DNA from: an uncultured Phascolarctobacterium sp.
GTDB lineage: Bacteria > Bacillota > Negativicutes > Acidaminococcales > Acidaminococcaceae
Length of the DNA stretch: 64,000 nt
Direction of reading: 5' to 3'
Assembly: GCA_900541915.1 (NCBI GenBank)
Contig: UQLS01000003.1
Coordinates: 1 to 64,000 of the forward strand
The stretch's first letter is position 1, and each line of letters starts with the position of its first letter. The translations under genes were made by a program, and so were the position numbers. A model generated the notes under the pieces. It ran no database searches, was not told where the DNA came from, and saw only the letters and a program-made list of their open reading frames with translations. Of the stretch, positions 44,315 through 53,426 are shown piece by piece.

Positions 44315-45508
44315 TTATAAAACCTGCATTTTCTGCAATGCCTGCTGCCATCCATTTTGCCAATCGGCACAAAATGCTGCGCCGCCTTGGGTGCAGTTAG
44401 GTTTACCGCCGCCACGCCCAGCAAAAATCTGATTAAGCACTTTGATATATTCGCGGCAGTCTGCCTGTAATTTTTGTCCTGCAGTTACAGCATAGGACAA
44501 TCTTTCCTGCTGCACTGCAAGTATCACACAGATACAATCGGAATAATCTCCAGCCAAGGTCAATAAAGGCTTGATATTTTTACTGTCATCAGTAACTATA
44601 CTTATTATCTTCGTGCCATCAGCTTTTTTCTCTGCCTGCTCTGCTGCCTGCTGCAATTCATAACGCAGCAGCTGCAATGTCTTATTTTTAACATTTTCAC
44701 GCGTTTCTGCCAATTCATCTTTAAGCCTCATTACACCATCATAAACCTGTACAGGTTTTATCGACAACTCTGCTGCTGTCTGCAGCAGCACTGCATTTTT
44801 GGCATCAGCATCAAGCAAAGCCCTTCTGCCGCAGGCAAACTCTACTCTCACACCCTGCTTATGCTTATCGCTGCGAATAACTTTAACCAGTCCTACCATA
44901 CCTGTATAAGGAGGATGAGTCCCACAGCAGGTACAGGAATCAGCACCCTCAACAGAAACTATACGCAGCAAGCCTTTCAACTTACTGTTAAATTTGCGCA
45001 TCGGCAGTTTTGCCGCTTCGTCGCTGTCCACATAACTTATCTTTACCGGACGATTATCCCAGATAATCTCATTGGTGAAAAGTTCTGCCTGTTGCAATTC
45101 TTCAGCGGTAAGTTCTTTATCAAGATCTATGGCAACCAGCTCTTCACTCATATGGAAACCAACATTGTTAGCGCCAAATAGCTTCCAGCAGGCATAGGAA
45201 AGTAAGTGTTCTCCCAAATGCTGCTGCATTCTGTCCAGACGTACTTTCCAGTCCAGGACAGCTTCTACAGTACTGCCAATCTCCAAAGGCTGCACACATT
45301 CATGCAGGATATGCCCTTCTTTTTCACATACATGTTCTACTTTTATGCCGCCCAAAGTTCCCTTATCACTCAGCTGGCCGCCGCCCTCCGGGAAAAATAC
45401 GGTTTTATCCAGCTCTACTAAATAACGGCCATCCTTTTCCTGGCAAGCAAGTACCTTGCTGGTACAGCTTTTCAGCAAAACATTATTTTCATATAATTTT
45501 TCTGTCAT
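44315..45508 (-). CDS. Alanyl-tRNA editing hydrolase AlaX-L with DHHA1 domain
   Basis: The 397-residue stand-alone editing protein resembles the C-terminal part of AlaRS. It has a beta-barrel N-terminal part, the zinc site HLGEHLLS (His-x3-His) with CTCCGTHP (Cys-x3-His), and a C-terminal DHHA1 domain with GRGGGKPNCTQGG. It deacylates Ser-tRNA(Ala) or Gly-tRNA(Ala) in trans. The start at 45508 has a G-rich ribosome binding site; the frame upstream is open for 16 more codons without one. Confidence 0.9.
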   Translation of the reverse strand: MTEKLYENNVLLKSCTSKVLACQEKDGRYLVELDKTVFFPEGGGQLSDKGTLGGIKVEHVCEKEGHILHECVQPLEIGSTVEAVLDWKVRLDRMQQHLGEHLLSYACWKLFGANNVGFHMSEELVAIDLDKELTAEELQQAELFTNEIIWDNRPVKISYVDSDEAAKLPMRKFNSKLKGLLRIVSVEGADSCTCCGTHPPYTGMVGLVKVIRSDKHKQGVRVEFACGRRALLDADAKNAVLLQTAAELSIKPVQVYDGVMRLKDELAETRENVKNKTLQLLRYELQQAAEQAEKKADGTKIISIVTDDSKNIKPLLTLAGDYSDCICVILAVQQERLSYAVTAGQKLQADCREYIKVLNQIFAGRGGGKPNCTQGGAAFCADWQNGWQQALQKMQVL

Positions 45509-45558
45509 AAATAATCCCCCCTCAAAATAAGAATATTGTATCACTTTCATCGGCATTA

Positions 45559-45567
45559 TGTTATAAT
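45559..45567 (+). promoter_or_regulatory. Extended -10 promoter of the HAD phosphatase gene
   Basis: TGTTATAAT lies 42 bases before the start codon at 45609, in the divergent gap with alaX. The -35 region is weak. Confidence 0.5.
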
Positions 45568-45608
45568 CAGAAAAAGTTTTAACAAATTACTTGCAACAGG
45601 AGAAAATA

Positions 45609-46274
45609 ATGTATCATACTTTACTTTTTGACCTTGACGGAACCCTTACTAATTCTGCTGAAGGCATCACTAAATGTGTCCAATACGCTTTGCAGGATGC
45701 TGGTATTGAAGAGCCAGACCTTAATAAGCTTTGTAAATTCATCGGCCCGCCCCTCAGAGCATCTTTTGAAAAATATTATGGTTTTACACCGCAGCAGGCA
45801 GAAAAAGCTACCCAAAAATATCGGGAAAGATATCATAATATCGGCATTTATGAAAATGAAGCCTATCCCGGCATCTTAGACCTTATCCATATACAGCACG
45901 ACGCCAAAATCACTATGGCCATTGCCACAGGCAAACCGGAAGTCTATGCTATCCCTATAGCTCAGCGCTTTGGTTTTGCTCCCTATATGCAGACAATTGT
46001 AGGCAGCAGTCTGGACGGACATATGGATAACAAAGCTTTGGTTATTGCCGAAGCCTTGCGCCGTCTTAACTGTAATGCTTTAGAAGAAAAACCTCATGTA
46101 CTGCTCATCGGCGACCGTCAGGAAGATGTTTTTGCAGCTCACGATAACGGCATAAAATGTATCGGTATCGGCTATGGCTTCGGCAGCCGCAGCGAGCTGG
46201 AAAAAGCAGGAGCAGATTACTACGCAGAAACTATTTCCGATTTACAAAATTTACTGCAGAAATTAAACAGTTAA
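45609..46274 (+). CDS. HAD family hydrolase (phosphoglycolate phosphatase-like)
   Basis: The 221-residue protein has FDLDGTLTNS (nucleophile Asp and acid/base Asp), an alpha-helical cap, IATGKPE, and a final IGDRQEDVFAAHDNGIKCIGI with Mg2+ ligands. It belongs to HAD subfamily IA, near Gph and PpaX. The exact phosphorylated substrate is not determined by the sequence. ATG 45609 has GGAG upstream. It is a single gene, divergent from alaX, with a shared terminator after it. Confidence 0.88.
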   Translation: MYHTLLFDLDGTLTNSAEGITKCVQYALQDAGIEEPDLNKLCKFIGPPLRASFEKYYGFTPQQAEKATQKYRERYHNIGIYENEAYPGILDLIHIQHDAKITMAIATGKPEVYAIPIAQRFGFAPYMQTIVGSSLDGHMDNKALVIAEALRRLNCNALEEKPHVLLIGDRQEDVFAAHDNGIKCIGIGYGFGSRSELEKAGADYYAETISDLQNLLQKLNS

Positions 46275-46280
46275 AAAACC

Positions 46281-46310
46281 AAAAGCACTTCATTAAGAAG
46301 TGCTTTTTTA
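46281..46310. terminator. Bidirectional terminator between HAD gene and pth
   Basis: The 11-bp stem AAAAGCACTTC and complement with a 5-nt loop is followed by TTTTTTATTATTTTTTT. It serves two convergent genes. Confidence 0.88.
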
Positions 46311-46886
46311 TTATTTTTTTGCAGGCTTTTTATTATATTTCTGCATAGCTGCTTCAATATCTTCTTTGAGCCAGCATTCCACAGCATCTGCCATTTCCTG
46401 CACAGCCTGCTCAATAAGCTGCTTTTCTTCATTTTGAAATGCGTGCAGCACGTGGTTTACCACAGCCTGGCTGCTGCGTTCAGGATGTCCTATACCAATC
46501 TTAAAGCGCGGAAACTCACCTGTACCCAGATGCTGCTGCACAGATTTGATGCCATTATGTCCTCCGGCACTGCCTTTGCGACGAATACGCAGCTGACCGC
46601 AAGGCATATCCATATCATCCTGAATTACGGCAATATCTTCCGGCTCGATATTATAAAAATCAGCATAAGCACCTACTGCCACTCCGCTTAAATTCATATA
46701 GGTAGTCGGCTTCAAAAGCAGCACCTTTTCAGGCAATCTATATTCGGCATACATGGCGTCGCGGTCCGTCCTATCAAAAGACACACCCCAACGTTTTGCC
46801 AGTTCATCTACAACCATGAAGCCGATATTATGACGTGTATTAGCATATTCTCTGCCAATATTGCCTAATCCAACAATCAGTTTCAT
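46311..46886 (-). CDS. pth: Peptidyl-tRNA hydrolase
   Basis: This 191-residue enzyme recycles peptidyl-tRNA. It has GLGNIGREYANTRHNIGF with the catalytic His, TYMNLSG with the catalytic-site Asn, and DDMDMPCGQLRIRRKGSAGGHNGIKS. The usual GNPG turn reads GNIG here; the catalytic residues are intact. It follows a polysaccharide deacetylase gene by five bases, an unusual pairing. Confidence 0.96.
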   Translation of the reverse strand: MKLIVGLGNIGREYANTRHNIGFMVVDELAKRWGVSFDRTDRDAMYAEYRLPEKVLLLKPTTYMNLSGVAVGAYADFYNIEPEDIAVIQDDMDMPCGQLRIRRKGSAGGHNGIKSVQQHLGTGEFPRFKIGIGHPERSSQAVVNHVLHAFQNEEKQLIEQAVQEMADAVECWLKEDIEAAMQKYNKKPAKK

Positions 46887-46891
46887 AAACT

Positions 46892-47692
46892 TTATTTTTC
46901 CTCCTTTGCAGCCATAAGCTGGCTGACAGTCACAAATTCATATCCTTCCGAGCGCAGTCTCTCAATAATAGCTGCAGTTGCTTCTACAGTCTGCTGCCTT
47001 GAAGCAGCATTTTTAGGGCTGTCGCCGTCGTGCAGCAGAATAATAGCACCGGGAAATACTTTACTGCAGACTCTGTCTACAATAACATCCGTACCAGGAT
47101 TAGTCCAGTCACGCGGTATTACACTCCAGTTCACAGCAGTTAAACCAGCCTGGTGTATCTCTTCCATTACCGCCCAGTCACGGAAGCCATGAGGCGGACG
47201 CATATACTTTACAGGCTTACCGCTCAGCCATTCCAAGGTTACCTTACCGCTGTCAATATTTGCCGCAACCGCTTCTGGGTTGAGCTTAAGTAAATCCCTG
47301 TGACTTCCGGCATGCAGCGCTATTTCGTGTCCTTGTCTGCTTACAGCTCGTACTGCTTCCTGTTTTTGAAAGGCATTTTCTCCCACCATAAAAAAAGTAG
47401 CCTTTACCTGCTTTTCCTGCAGTACCTTAAGCAGTTCCAAAGTATAAGGCAGGTAAGGTCCGTCATCATAGGTCAGTGCCACCAGCTTTTTCTGCGTTGG
47501 TACACTGGCAACAACCTGCCCATAAAAATTATTCTGCGGTAAAACTGCCAGTAAAGTCAGCACTCCGGCGAATAAAACCCCGACAGCGGCGATAAATACC
47601 GCCAGCTTTTTTTGAATCAGCTTAAATTTTCCCAGCCACAGCGCCAGCATACCTAAAACACCGCAGCAGGCAATAATATAAATCAATCTCAT
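46892..47692 (-). CDS. Membrane-anchored polysaccharide deacetylase
   Basis: The product (266 residues from ATG 47692) has two N-terminal membrane segments (within residues 1-60) and a NodB domain. That domain shows TYDDGPY (metal and catalytic Asp pair), H-x3-H in ALHAGSHRDL, RPPHGFRD and late ILLHDGD. The full metal-dependent deacetylase motif set points to peptidoglycan or another N-acetylated polymer at the cell surface. Starts at ATG 47692 or TTG 47701 are possible; neither has a clear ribosome binding site. Confidence 0.87.
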   Translation of the reverse strand: MRLIYIIACCGVLGMLALWLGKFKLIQKKLAVFIAAVGVLFAGVLTLLAVLPQNNFYGQVVASVPTQKKLVALTYDDGPYLPYTLELLKVLQEKQVKATFFMVGENAFQKQEAVRAVSRQGHEIALHAGSHRDLLKLNPEAVAANIDSGKVTLEWLSGKPVKYMRPPHGFRDWAVMEEIHQAGLTAVNWSVIPRDWTNPGTDVIVDRVCSKVFPGAIILLHDGDSPKNAASRQQTVEATAAIIERLRSEGYEFVTVSQLMAAKEEK

Positions 47693-47719
47693 TTTCAGCA
47701 ACCATTGCTTTCTAAAGAA

Positions 47720-47746
47720 AAAGGCCTGCCATCAAGGCAAGCCTTT
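47720..47746 (-). terminator. Terminator after prs
   Basis: An 11-bp stem (AAAGGCTTGCC on the minus strand, with one G-U pair) and 5-nt loop is followed by TTTTT. It ends the prs transcript. Confidence 0.8.
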
Positions 47747-47752
47747 TATGTT

Positions 47753-48712
47753 TTATTTATGAGTATCAAATAATTGGCTTACAGACCAGTCATTGTAAAT
47801 ACGCAGAACAGTTTCTGCCAAAATCGGAGCTATGGACAGCACCTTGATTTTCGGATGTTTTTTGTTCGGCGGCAGCGGAATGGTATTAGTAACTACCAGC
47901 TCGGTAATATCGGACTGAGCAATGCGGGACAATGCCGGATCAGTCAGAATAGGATGGGTGCAGCATGCATAGATTTCTTTAGCACCCAGTTTTTTCAGTG
48001 CGCGTGCACCTTCAGTCAGGGAGCCAGCAGTATCTACCATGTCGTCAACCATGATGGCAGTTTTGCCTTCTACATCACCGATAAGGTTCATAACCTCAGC
48101 TACGCCAGGTTCCGGACGGCGTTTATCAATAATAGCCAGCGGACATTGCAGCATTTCAGCAAAGCCGCGTGCACGGCCTACACCGCCGAGGTCAGGAGAT
48201 ACAACTACCATATCATCCAATTTTTTGCTCTTAATATATTCAGCCAGAATCGGGCCGCCAGGCATATGGTCAAAAGGAATATTGAAGAAGCCCTGGATTT
48301 GTGCAGCATGCAAATCAATGGTAACTACACGGGTAATACCTGCAGTTTCCAGAAGATCAGCCATAAGTTTAGCTGTAATAGGCTCACGGCCGCGAGCTTT
48401 GCGGTCTTGACGAGCATAACCATAGTAAGGAATAACAGCAGTAATATGCTGAGCGGATGCACGTTTAAAAGCGTCTGCCATAATCAGCAGTTCCATTACA
48501 TTATCATTAACAATCGGTCCGCAGGTCGGCTGTACAATAAAGATATCTTTACCGCGTACGCTTTCGTTAATCATAACCTGTACTTCACCATTGTTAAAAC
48601 GGTTAATAACAGCATCGCCTACAGTAGTGCCAAGATAAGCAGCGATTTCACGCGCTAAATCCGGGTTGGCATTACCTGCAAAAATTCTAAACTTATTTTC
48701 ATCTGACAACAT
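47753..48712 (-). CDS. prs: Ribose-phosphate pyrophosphokinase
   Basis: The 319-residue class I enzyme makes PRPP from ribose 5-phosphate and ATP. It has FNNGEVQVMINESVRG, PYYGYARQDRK, TIDLHAAQIQGFF, and the PRPP-binding loop IMVDDMVDTAGSLTEGA. Its own promoter lies upstream, although it follows glmU and purR in the order also seen in Bacillus. PRPP is both a purine precursor and the ligand of PurR. Confidence 0.97.
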   Translation of the reverse strand: MLSDENKFRIFAGNANPDLAREIAAYLGTTVGDAVINRFNNGEVQVMINESVRGKDIFIVQPTCGPIVNDNVMELLIMADAFKRASAQHITAVIPYYGYARQDRKARGREPITAKLMADLLETAGITRVVTIDLHAAQIQGFFNIPFDHMPGGPILAEYIKSKKLDDMVVVSPDLGGVGRARGFAEMLQCPLAIIDKRRPEPGVAEVMNLIGDVEGKTAIMVDDMVDTAGSLTEGARALKKLGAKEIYACCTHPILTDPALSRIAQSDITELVVTNTIPLPPNKKHPKIKVLSIAPILAETVLRIYNDWSVSQLFDTHK

Positions 48713-48765
48713 GTCCCAATCCCTCCAAATTGTACCTTGTTGGTCAATATTTAATTCTCTGTTTA

Positions 48766-48794
48766 ATTATACCTAAAAAGTAAACCTTTAACAA
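48766..48794 (-). promoter_or_regulatory. Promoter of prs
   Basis: On the minus strand TTGTTA (48789-48794) and TATAAT (48766-48771) are separated by 17 bp. I saw no PurR box in the adjacent 100 bp. Confidence 0.75.
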
Positions 48795-48821
48795 GTTTTT
48801 TGTAAACTCTTTTACATTTGC

Positions 48822-50192
48822 TTACTGATTACGATACTTTTCAGCCCAGCCTTCAATATTTTTCTGCTTAGCTCTGGCAATACCTAAGCTGTTTTCCGGT
48901 ACTTCTTTGGTAATAGTAGAGCCTGCTCCAATATAGCAGCCAGCTTTTACTGTTACCGGCGCTACCAGATTGGTGTTGCAGCCAACAAAAGCATTGTCTT
49001 CAATAACAGTGCGATGCTTTTTCTTACCGTCATAATTTACGGTAATGCAGCCGCAGCCCATATTAACACCGCTGCCGATATCGCTGTCACCAATGTAGAT
49101 AAGATGCGGCAGCTTGGTTCCAGTGCCTACATTTGAATTTTTCACTTCAACGAAGTTACCAATCTTTACCTTATTGCCGATAACAGTATCCGGACGCAGA
49201 TGTACATACGGACCAGCAGTTACTTCATCACATACTTTGCAGTCATGTCCATAAACAAACTGCAGATGAGTACCGTTGCCTACTTCTACATTGGTCAGAC
49301 GTACGTTAGGGCCAATTTCACAATCTTCGCCGATCTCAGTGCTTCCTTCCAGCCAGGTAAAAGGATAAATAACAGTATCACGGCCTATTTTTACACTGCC
49401 TTCAATAAAGGTGCTTGCAGGGTCCATAATGGTTACGCCTTCATCCATCAGTTTATTTAAAATACGCACGCGCATAACGCTTTCTGCCTCTGCCAGCTGA
49501 CGGCGGGAATTAATGCCCATAACCATATCGCTGTCTTCGGTAACAACGCCACCAACTTTTTTGCCTGCTTCATTTAATTTAGTCAGTACATCAGTCAGAT
49601 AATATTCCCCCTGAGCATTATCACAGGTAAGCGTTGCCAGTACATCAAACATCAACGGACATTCAAGGCAGTAAATACCGGTATTAATTTCTTTAATAAG
49701 CTTCTGCTGAGCATCAGCATCCTTTTCTTCCACAATGCCCTGTACATTGCCGTCAGCATCACGTACTATACGGCCATAGCCAAACGGATTATCCATAAAA
49801 GCAGTAAGTACGGTTGCTGCAGCACCGGACTGCACATGCGCCTCATAGAATTTTTTAAGTTCTTCGCCATCCAACAGCGGTGTATCGCCGCACAAAATCA
49901 TTGCAGTACCAGTAAAACCAGCCAATGCTTCTTTCGTCTGCATTACAGCATGACCAGTACCCAGTTGTTCAGCCTGCAGGACGATTTTTCCCTGTTCGCC
50001 TACCATGCTTTCTACCAGCTCTGCACCATGCCCTACGATAACGATTTTTTCAGCAGCACCAGCTGCATCAGCAGCATCAAGCACATGCTGCAGCATAGCC
50101 TTGCCGCCTACTTTATGTAAAACTTTAGGTAACTTGCTGCGCATTCTTGTACCTTTTCCCGCAGCCAAAATTACAGCTCTTAATTCAGTCAT
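48822..50192 (-). CDS. glmU: Bifunctional GlmU (GlcN-1-P acetyltransferase / UDP-GlcNAc pyrophosphorylase)
   Basis: This 456-residue protein has an N-terminal uridylyltransferase domain (LAAGKGTRMRSKLPKVLH; LCGDTPLL) and a C-terminal left-handed beta-helix acetyltransferase domain (YGHDCKVCD to GAGSTITKEVP). It makes UDP-GlcNAc for peptidoglycan and for LpxA, so it supplies the lipid A genes in this window. GGAG lies just before the ATG, inside the purR end region. Confidence 0.97.
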   Translation of the reverse strand: MTELRAVILAAGKGTRMRSKLPKVLHKVGGKAMLQHVLDAADAAGAAEKIVIVGHGAELVESMVGEQGKIVLQAEQLGTGHAVMQTKEALAGFTGTAMILCGDTPLLDGEELKKFYEAHVQSGAAATVLTAFMDNPFGYGRIVRDADGNVQGIVEEKDADAQQKLIKEINTGIYCLECPLMFDVLATLTCDNAQGEYYLTDVLTKLNEAGKKVGGVVTEDSDMVMGINSRRQLAEAESVMRVRILNKLMDEGVTIMDPASTFIEGSVKIGRDTVIYPFTWLEGSTEIGEDCEIGPNVRLTNVEVGNGTHLQFVYGHDCKVCDEVTAGPYVHLRPDTVIGNKVKIGNFVEVKNSNVGTGTKLPHLIYIGDSDIGSGVNMGCGCITVNYDGKKKHRTVIEDNAFVGCNTNLVAPVTVKAGCYIGAGSTITKEVPENSLGIARAKQKNIEGWAEKYRNQ

Positions 50193-50196
50193 TTGC

Positions 50197-51015
50197 CTAC
50201 TCCTTTACCTGTACAGGTTCAATAAATATTTTATTCTCCAGCTCATTTACGCTGTGCAGCATAAATAAAGCCGTATAATCATCAACCATCTTGTTTTCCG
50301 GCTCTTCGGTAACAATCATAAAGGCCTTGCCAACTACTTCAGCACCTACTTCTTTAGCCAGATTAACCATGCCTCTGGCAGTGCCGCCGCCTTTCATAAA
50401 GTCGTCCACAATCAGTACTCTGCTGCCGGGCTGCAATGCTCTCTTAGGCATAGCCATGGTTTGAATCATTTTGGAGGAACCACTGACATAATTGATATTT
50501 ACAGCAGAACCTTCAGTAATCTGGCTGCTGTGACGCGCCATAACCAGCGGTACATTAAACGCTCTGGCAACAAATAATGCCAAAGGTATGCCTCTGGTTT
50601 CTACTGTCATAATGCAGTCCGGCTCCAAGTGACGCATCCGCTTCATGATAATCTCACCCAAGCGCACTACCACATCGGGCATACACAATAAATCTGTAGT
50701 ATACAGCAAACCGCCGGGCAAAATTCTGTCCGGTACTGAAAGCTTCACAGCCAAATCCTGCAGAAAATCATGATCATCTTTAGGAGAACGTCCCGGAATA
50801 AAGCGTACGCCACCGGCAGCTCCTGCCAAGGTCTCTACTTTTCCTAATCCGTAAAGCTCAAGTCCAGTCTTTACAGCCAGCACATCCTCACTAAGAGTAG
50901 ATTTAGCTATTTCAAATTTTTTGCAAAAATAGGAAAATGAAAATAATTGGTGCGGATGATCCGTCAACTGTTTGGTCAAGGCTACAACTCGCTCCATTCT
51001 TTTTGCCCTTCCCAT
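50197..51015 (-). CDS. purR: Pur operon repressor PurR
   Basis: The 272-residue protein has an N-terminal winged-helix domain (residues 1-75) and a phosphoribosyltransferase-like domain with RVLIVDDFMKGGGTARGM, which binds PRPP as the inducer. This is the Gram-positive PurR, unrelated to E. coli PurR. The order purR, glmU, prs is shared with Bacillus, where yabJ and spoVG lie between. It starts at ATG 51015. Confidence 0.93.
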   Translation of the reverse strand: MGRAKRMERVVALTKQLTDHPHQLFSFSYFCKKFEIAKSTLSEDVLAVKTGLELYGLGKVETLAGAAGGVRFIPGRSPKDDHDFLQDLAVKLSVPDRILPGGLLYTTDLLCMPDVVVRLGEIIMKRMRHLEPDCIMTVETRGIPLALFVARAFNVPLVMARHSSQITEGSAVNINYVSGSSKMIQTMAMPKRALQPGSRVLIVDDFMKGGGTARGMVNLAKEVGAEVVGKAFMIVTEEPENKMVDDYTALFMLHSVNELENKIFIEPVQVKE

Positions 51016-51047
51016 AATCGCCCTCTTTTCTATTTTTATTATGTAAT

Positions 51048-51818
51048 TTATTTACTGCCTGCAGCAAGATAACCGGCAATTAACCACCAGTCAGCCGGCT
51101 TATCAATATCCATGCCAACCTCAGCATAATTGCTAACCACTACTTTACAGGGCAGTTCCAATAATTCTGCTGTTCTTTGTTCCGCTCCTAAAAGCGTAAG
51201 CCTGTGCAGTAAAAATTTCAGGATAAAACCAAATCCCAACCATTTACAAAGCTGAAAAGGCTGTTTTCTTCTGACAAAAATCTCTCGTGCCTTAGCTAAT
51301 CCCTGCGGAATAATAGCAGCATCTACAATCATTATATTGCCGCCGGTAAAAACTCCATCGGCAAGCTTAGCATAAGTACGCTGTGCCTTAGGATAATCTC
51401 TTTCGCACACTTCTTTGGGAATAATCGGATAATATACCTGTCTGTCAGGATATGCTTCACATTTATCCAGAAAATCATTAACTGCCGCCGCATGCAGCAT
51501 AGGAATATCATCACAGACAAAAAGCAGCTTCTCCATACTTTCCAGTGCATTTGCCGCTTTCTGCGCCGTAGTCGGCATATCTTTCTCTGCCTCGCACAGC
51601 TCTACGCCCTCCGGCAATTCTTCCAGACTGATTGCTCCTGCCGGAGCAGCCAGCATAATCCTCTTAACACGTCCGCTGCTTTTTAGCGCTTCCGTAAGAT
51701 AATCAAGAATTCTTTTACCATTTAATTTCGCCAGACAGCGAATATCTGTTCCGGCTACTTCCTGCAGCCAGGGAGCATCCCCACCTGCCAGGATAACTGC
51801 ATCATACATCTTCTTCAT
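51048..51818 (-). CDS. NTP transferase family protein of unknown substrate
   Basis: The 256-residue protein begins with YDAVILAGGDAPWL and shows FVCDDIPML in the middle, the nucleotide-binding and metal motifs of the GT-A nucleotidyltransferase fold (MobA/IspD/GlmU-like). LAGG lacks the usual G-x-G-T-R-M continuation. The C-terminal half is basic and hydrophobic (LGFGFILKFLLHRLTLLG), which may contact the membrane. It sits between gntR and purR in one operon. I cannot assign a substrate. Confidence 0.72.
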   Translation of the reverse strand: MKKMYDAVILAGGDAPWLQEVAGTDIRCLAKLNGKRILDYLTEALKSSGRVKRIMLAAPAGAISLEELPEGVELCEAEKDMPTTAQKAANALESMEKLLFVCDDIPMLHAAAVNDFLDKCEAYPDRQVYYPIIPKEVCERDYPKAQRTYAKLADGVFTGGNIMIVDAAIIPQGLAKAREIFVRRKQPFQLCKWLGFGFILKFLLHRLTLLGAEQRTAELLELPCKVVVSNYAEVGMDIDKPADWWLIAGYLAAGSK

Positions 51819-51820
51819 AA

Positions 51821-52498
51821 TTATTTAGCCATCGTTAAAGATTTCATCAGAGTATGCTCTGCATTTTCAATATGTACTCTGGCAGCATTCTGTGCACGTT
51901 CCACATCTCTGGCCGCAATGCTGTCTACTAACGCTCTGTGTTCATCCATAGTTTCTACCAAACGTCCGGGATAGCTCATGGAACGACCACGAATGCCTGT
52001 CAGCTGTTCACGCAGGTTATTGATAATGGAACGCAGTCTTTCGTTACGGCTTGCCTGATATAAAATATCATGAAAAGCGGTATCTGCCTCAACGATTTTT
52101 TCCATATTATTTTCTGCAATATACTGACCGATTTCTACCAGCAGGCGGTTAAGTGCTTCCAATTCTTCATCAGTAATACGCTCAGCAGCAAGTCCTGCTG
52201 ATAAAACGTCAAGACAGGTACGAATTTCATAGATTTCCGTAATATCTCTGATAGAAATATCGGCTACATAGGTGCCGCGACGAGGAATCATTACTACAAA
52301 TCCCTCAAGCTCCAGCTTTCTGATAGCCTCTCTTACCGGAGTACGGCTGACACCCATTTCATCTGCCAGCTGAATCTCCATCAGTCTTTCACCGGGGCTG
52401 AAAGTACCATCTATGATTGCCTGACGGATATTTTCACAAACCAGCTCACGCAGAGGTTTATAACTATCAAGTTTAATCGGTTGTAAATGTCCTGCCAT
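51821..52498 (-). CDS. GntR family transcriptional regulator (FadR/FCD subfamily)
   Basis: This 225-residue regulator has an N-terminal GntR winged helix (GERLMEIQLADEMGVSRTPVREAIRKLELEG) and a C-terminal all-helical FCD domain with the metal-binding ligands of the class (E-x-D-x2-FH in VEADTAFHDIL). The inducer is unknown. It abuts ispE (stop and start share a base), so they are co-transcribed. The promoter of this operon carries a palindrome of GTATAC type that fits this protein as an autoregulator. Confidence 0.92.
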   Translation of the reverse strand: MAGHLQPIKLDSYKPLRELVCENIRQAIIDGTFSPGERLMEIQLADEMGVSRTPVREAIRKLELEGFVVMIPRRGTYVADISIRDITEIYEIRTCLDVLSAGLAAERITDEELEALNRLLVEIGQYIAENNMEKIVEADTAFHDILYQASRNERLRSIINNLREQLTGIRGRSMSYPGRLVETMDEHRALVDSIAARDVERAQNAARVHIENAEHTLMKSLTMAK

Positions 52499-53361
52499 TA
52501 TATCTCCACCCTTCCTTTAGTAGTAGTCACTGCAATTTCCACATCAAAATTCTGCAGAGCAGCTTTTATGCGCTCTGCTGTTTCCATATCATCAGCCAGT
52601 GCAAAAACAGTAGGGCCGCTGCCGCTCATCATTGCATAATACGCTCCTGCGCCCAACATTGCAGATTTAATAGAAGCAATTTCCGGATGAGCCGGAATAG
52701 TTACTGTTTCCAGTACATTACCCATGCAAGGTACGATAGCACGTCCTCCCTGCGAAAGTTTTTCCATCATATTCCAGATACAGGGCATCTGCACAACTCT
52801 GCCGCGTTCATAATTTTTATATACCCAGGCTGTAGAAACTTCCAAGCCACGCGGTTTAGCCAGTACGACAATAGTTTCAGGCATATCCTTCAGCGGCATA
52901 ATTATCTCACCGCGTCCTTTTGCCAGCGCTGTACCGCCGCTGATGCAGAAAGGCACGTCACTGCCGATTTCTGCCGCCAAGTTTTCCAGCTGCTGCAGAG
53001 AAAGTTCCAACTTCCAAAACTTATTCAAACCACGCAGTACAGCTGCTGCATCACTGCTGCCGCCGGCAAGCCCTGCCGCAAGAAAAATTTTTTTGTTCAA
53101 AGTAATATGAACGTTCGGAATTATATGATATCTGTCTGCCAGCAGTTTTGCAGCCTTATAGGCAAGATTATCAGCACCACAGCTAAGGCCGGGAATATTA
53201 CATGTGAGTTCGATTCCCTTGCCTTCTTCGATGATGATTTCATCACGCAGGCCAACGCTCTGCATAATCATACTTACTTCGTGATAACCGTCACTGCGGC
53301 GGCCCAAAATTTTCAGGCCCAGATTTATTTTTGCATAAGCAATTTCAATAATCTTTGTCAT
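52498..53361 (-). CDS. ispE: 4-diphosphocytidyl-2-C-methyl-D-erythritol kinase
   Basis: The 287-residue GHMP kinase acts in the MEP isoprenoid pathway. It has AYAKINLGLKILGRRSDGYHEV at the start, the ATP loop IFLAAGLAGGSSDAAAVLRGLN and a late MSGSGPTVFAL. ATG 53361 has AAGGTG upstream; a GTG at 53370 overlaps that site. It leads the ispE, gntR, nucleotidyltransferase, purR, glmU operon. Confidence 0.96.
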   Translation of the reverse strand: MTKIIEIAYAKINLGLKILGRRSDGYHEVSMIMQSVGLRDEIIIEEGKGIELTCNIPGLSCGADNLAYKAAKLLADRYHIIPNVHITLNKKIFLAAGLAGGSSDAAAVLRGLNKFWKLELSLQQLENLAAEIGSDVPFCISGGTALAKGRGEIIMPLKDMPETIVVLAKPRGLEVSTAWVYKNYERGRVVQMPCIWNMMEKLSQGGRAIVPCMGNVLETVTIPAHPEIASIKSAMLGAGAYYAMMSGSGPTVFALADDMETAERIKAALQNFDVEIAVTTTKGRVEI

Positions 53362-53385
53362 TTTCAGCACACCTTAAATATTTTT

Positions 53386-53426
53386 GTATACAATATTATT
53401 GTATACTGCTTTAACCTGCACGGCAA
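53386..53426 (-). promoter_or_regulatory. ispE operon promoter with overlapping palindromic operator
   Basis: On the minus strand TTGCCG (53421-53426) and TACAAT (53398-53403) are 17 bp apart. A perfect 9-bp inverted repeat (GTATACAAT, 3-bp spacer, ATTGTATAC; 53386-53406) covers the -10 box. It contains two GTATAC cores 15 bp apart. Such AT-rich palindromes are typical FadR/GntR operators, and a GntR gene is the second gene of this operon. Confidence 0.75.

Noticed and set aside
47774..48658. 294-codon open frame on the plus strand
   Set aside because: It lies entirely antisense to prs, has no ribosome binding site and its product has no recognisable domain. It is a codon-composition shadow.
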